A stretch of DNA of 6,887 bases from a bacterium (GTDB lineage Bacteria; Latescibacterota; UBA2968; GCA-2709665). Shown piece after piece: positions 6,805 to 6,887 of the stretch. The position numbers and the translations under genes were made by a program. The stretch covers positions 1 through 6,887 of the forward strand of contig JAQCGA010000216.1 of NCBI GenBank assembly GCA_027619145.1, written 5' to 3'. The number at the start of each line of letters is the position of its first letter. Position 1 is the stretch's first letter. A model generated the notes under the pieces. The model searched no databases and was not told the DNA's origin. It saw nothing but the letters and a program-made list of their open reading frames with translations.

Positions 6805-6887
6805 CAACCCACAAACGAACCGCCCAGAAAGCCCACCTCCAGGAACCGTGAAACAGAACAACTCGGAATCCGGTCCAACTAAATGCA

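Noticed and set aside
6657..6851. 64-residue + strand frame across the hydrolase start and the intergenic region
   Set aside because: Begins inside the confident hydrolase gene on the opposite strand, crosses the AT-rich promoter region and has no recognisable motif.

Overview
This window looks like chromosomal DNA from a moderately GC-rich, free-living bacterium (GC judged by eye, not counted). Evidence for a bacterium: a GatB fragment, short gene spacing, a 4-base start/stop overlap, Shine-Dalgarno sites and a rho-independent terminator. No phage, transposon, plasmid, CRISPR or RNA-gene signature was found. The lineage cannot be fixed from the sequence. A sugar-acid dehydratase next to an amidohydrolase-type deacetylase recalls heterotrophs rich in enolase-superfamily genes (for example Latescibacterota, Poribacteria or SAR202-type genomes), but that is only a guess.

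Bases 1-5368 hold six genes, all on the + strand. They are: the 3' end of gatB (Asp/Glu-tRNA amidotransferase subunit B); a class I SAM-dependent methyltransferase (554-1297); a DUF2064/TIGR04282 nucleotidyl/glycosyl-transferase-like protein (1294-1965); a second, UbiE-like SAM methyltransferase (2030-2800); a MATE-family multidrug/metabolite exporter (2829-4208); and a DgoD-like acid-sugar dehydratase of the enolase superfamily (4226-5368). Gaps are 16, -4, 64, 28 and 17 bases, so one transcription unit is plausible, although an internal promoter cannot be excluded. A perfect 17-bp hairpin with T tracts on both strands (5394-5431) closes the unit.

The last gene runs on the - strand (6715 to 5450), converges on the same hairpin and encodes an amidohydrolase/deacetylase-family metal-dependent hydrolase. 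It has a strong Shine-Dalgarno site. The 172 bases upstream of it (6716-6887) form a short AT-rich regulatory region. It has promoter-like elements on both strands, so a divergent + strand gene probably begins at or just beyond the right edge.

Functionally there are two themes. One is a methyltransferase - DUF2064 - methyltransferase - MATE block that could modify and export a small molecule (inference). The other is a convergent pair of catabolic-type enzymes, a sugar-acid dehydratase and a deacetylase-like hydrolase, which could act on acidic or acylated sugars (inference). Nothing here is clearly a new system. The points most worth checking are the methyltransferase/DUF2064/exporter block and the hydrolase with an Asp where relatives usually have a metal-binding His.
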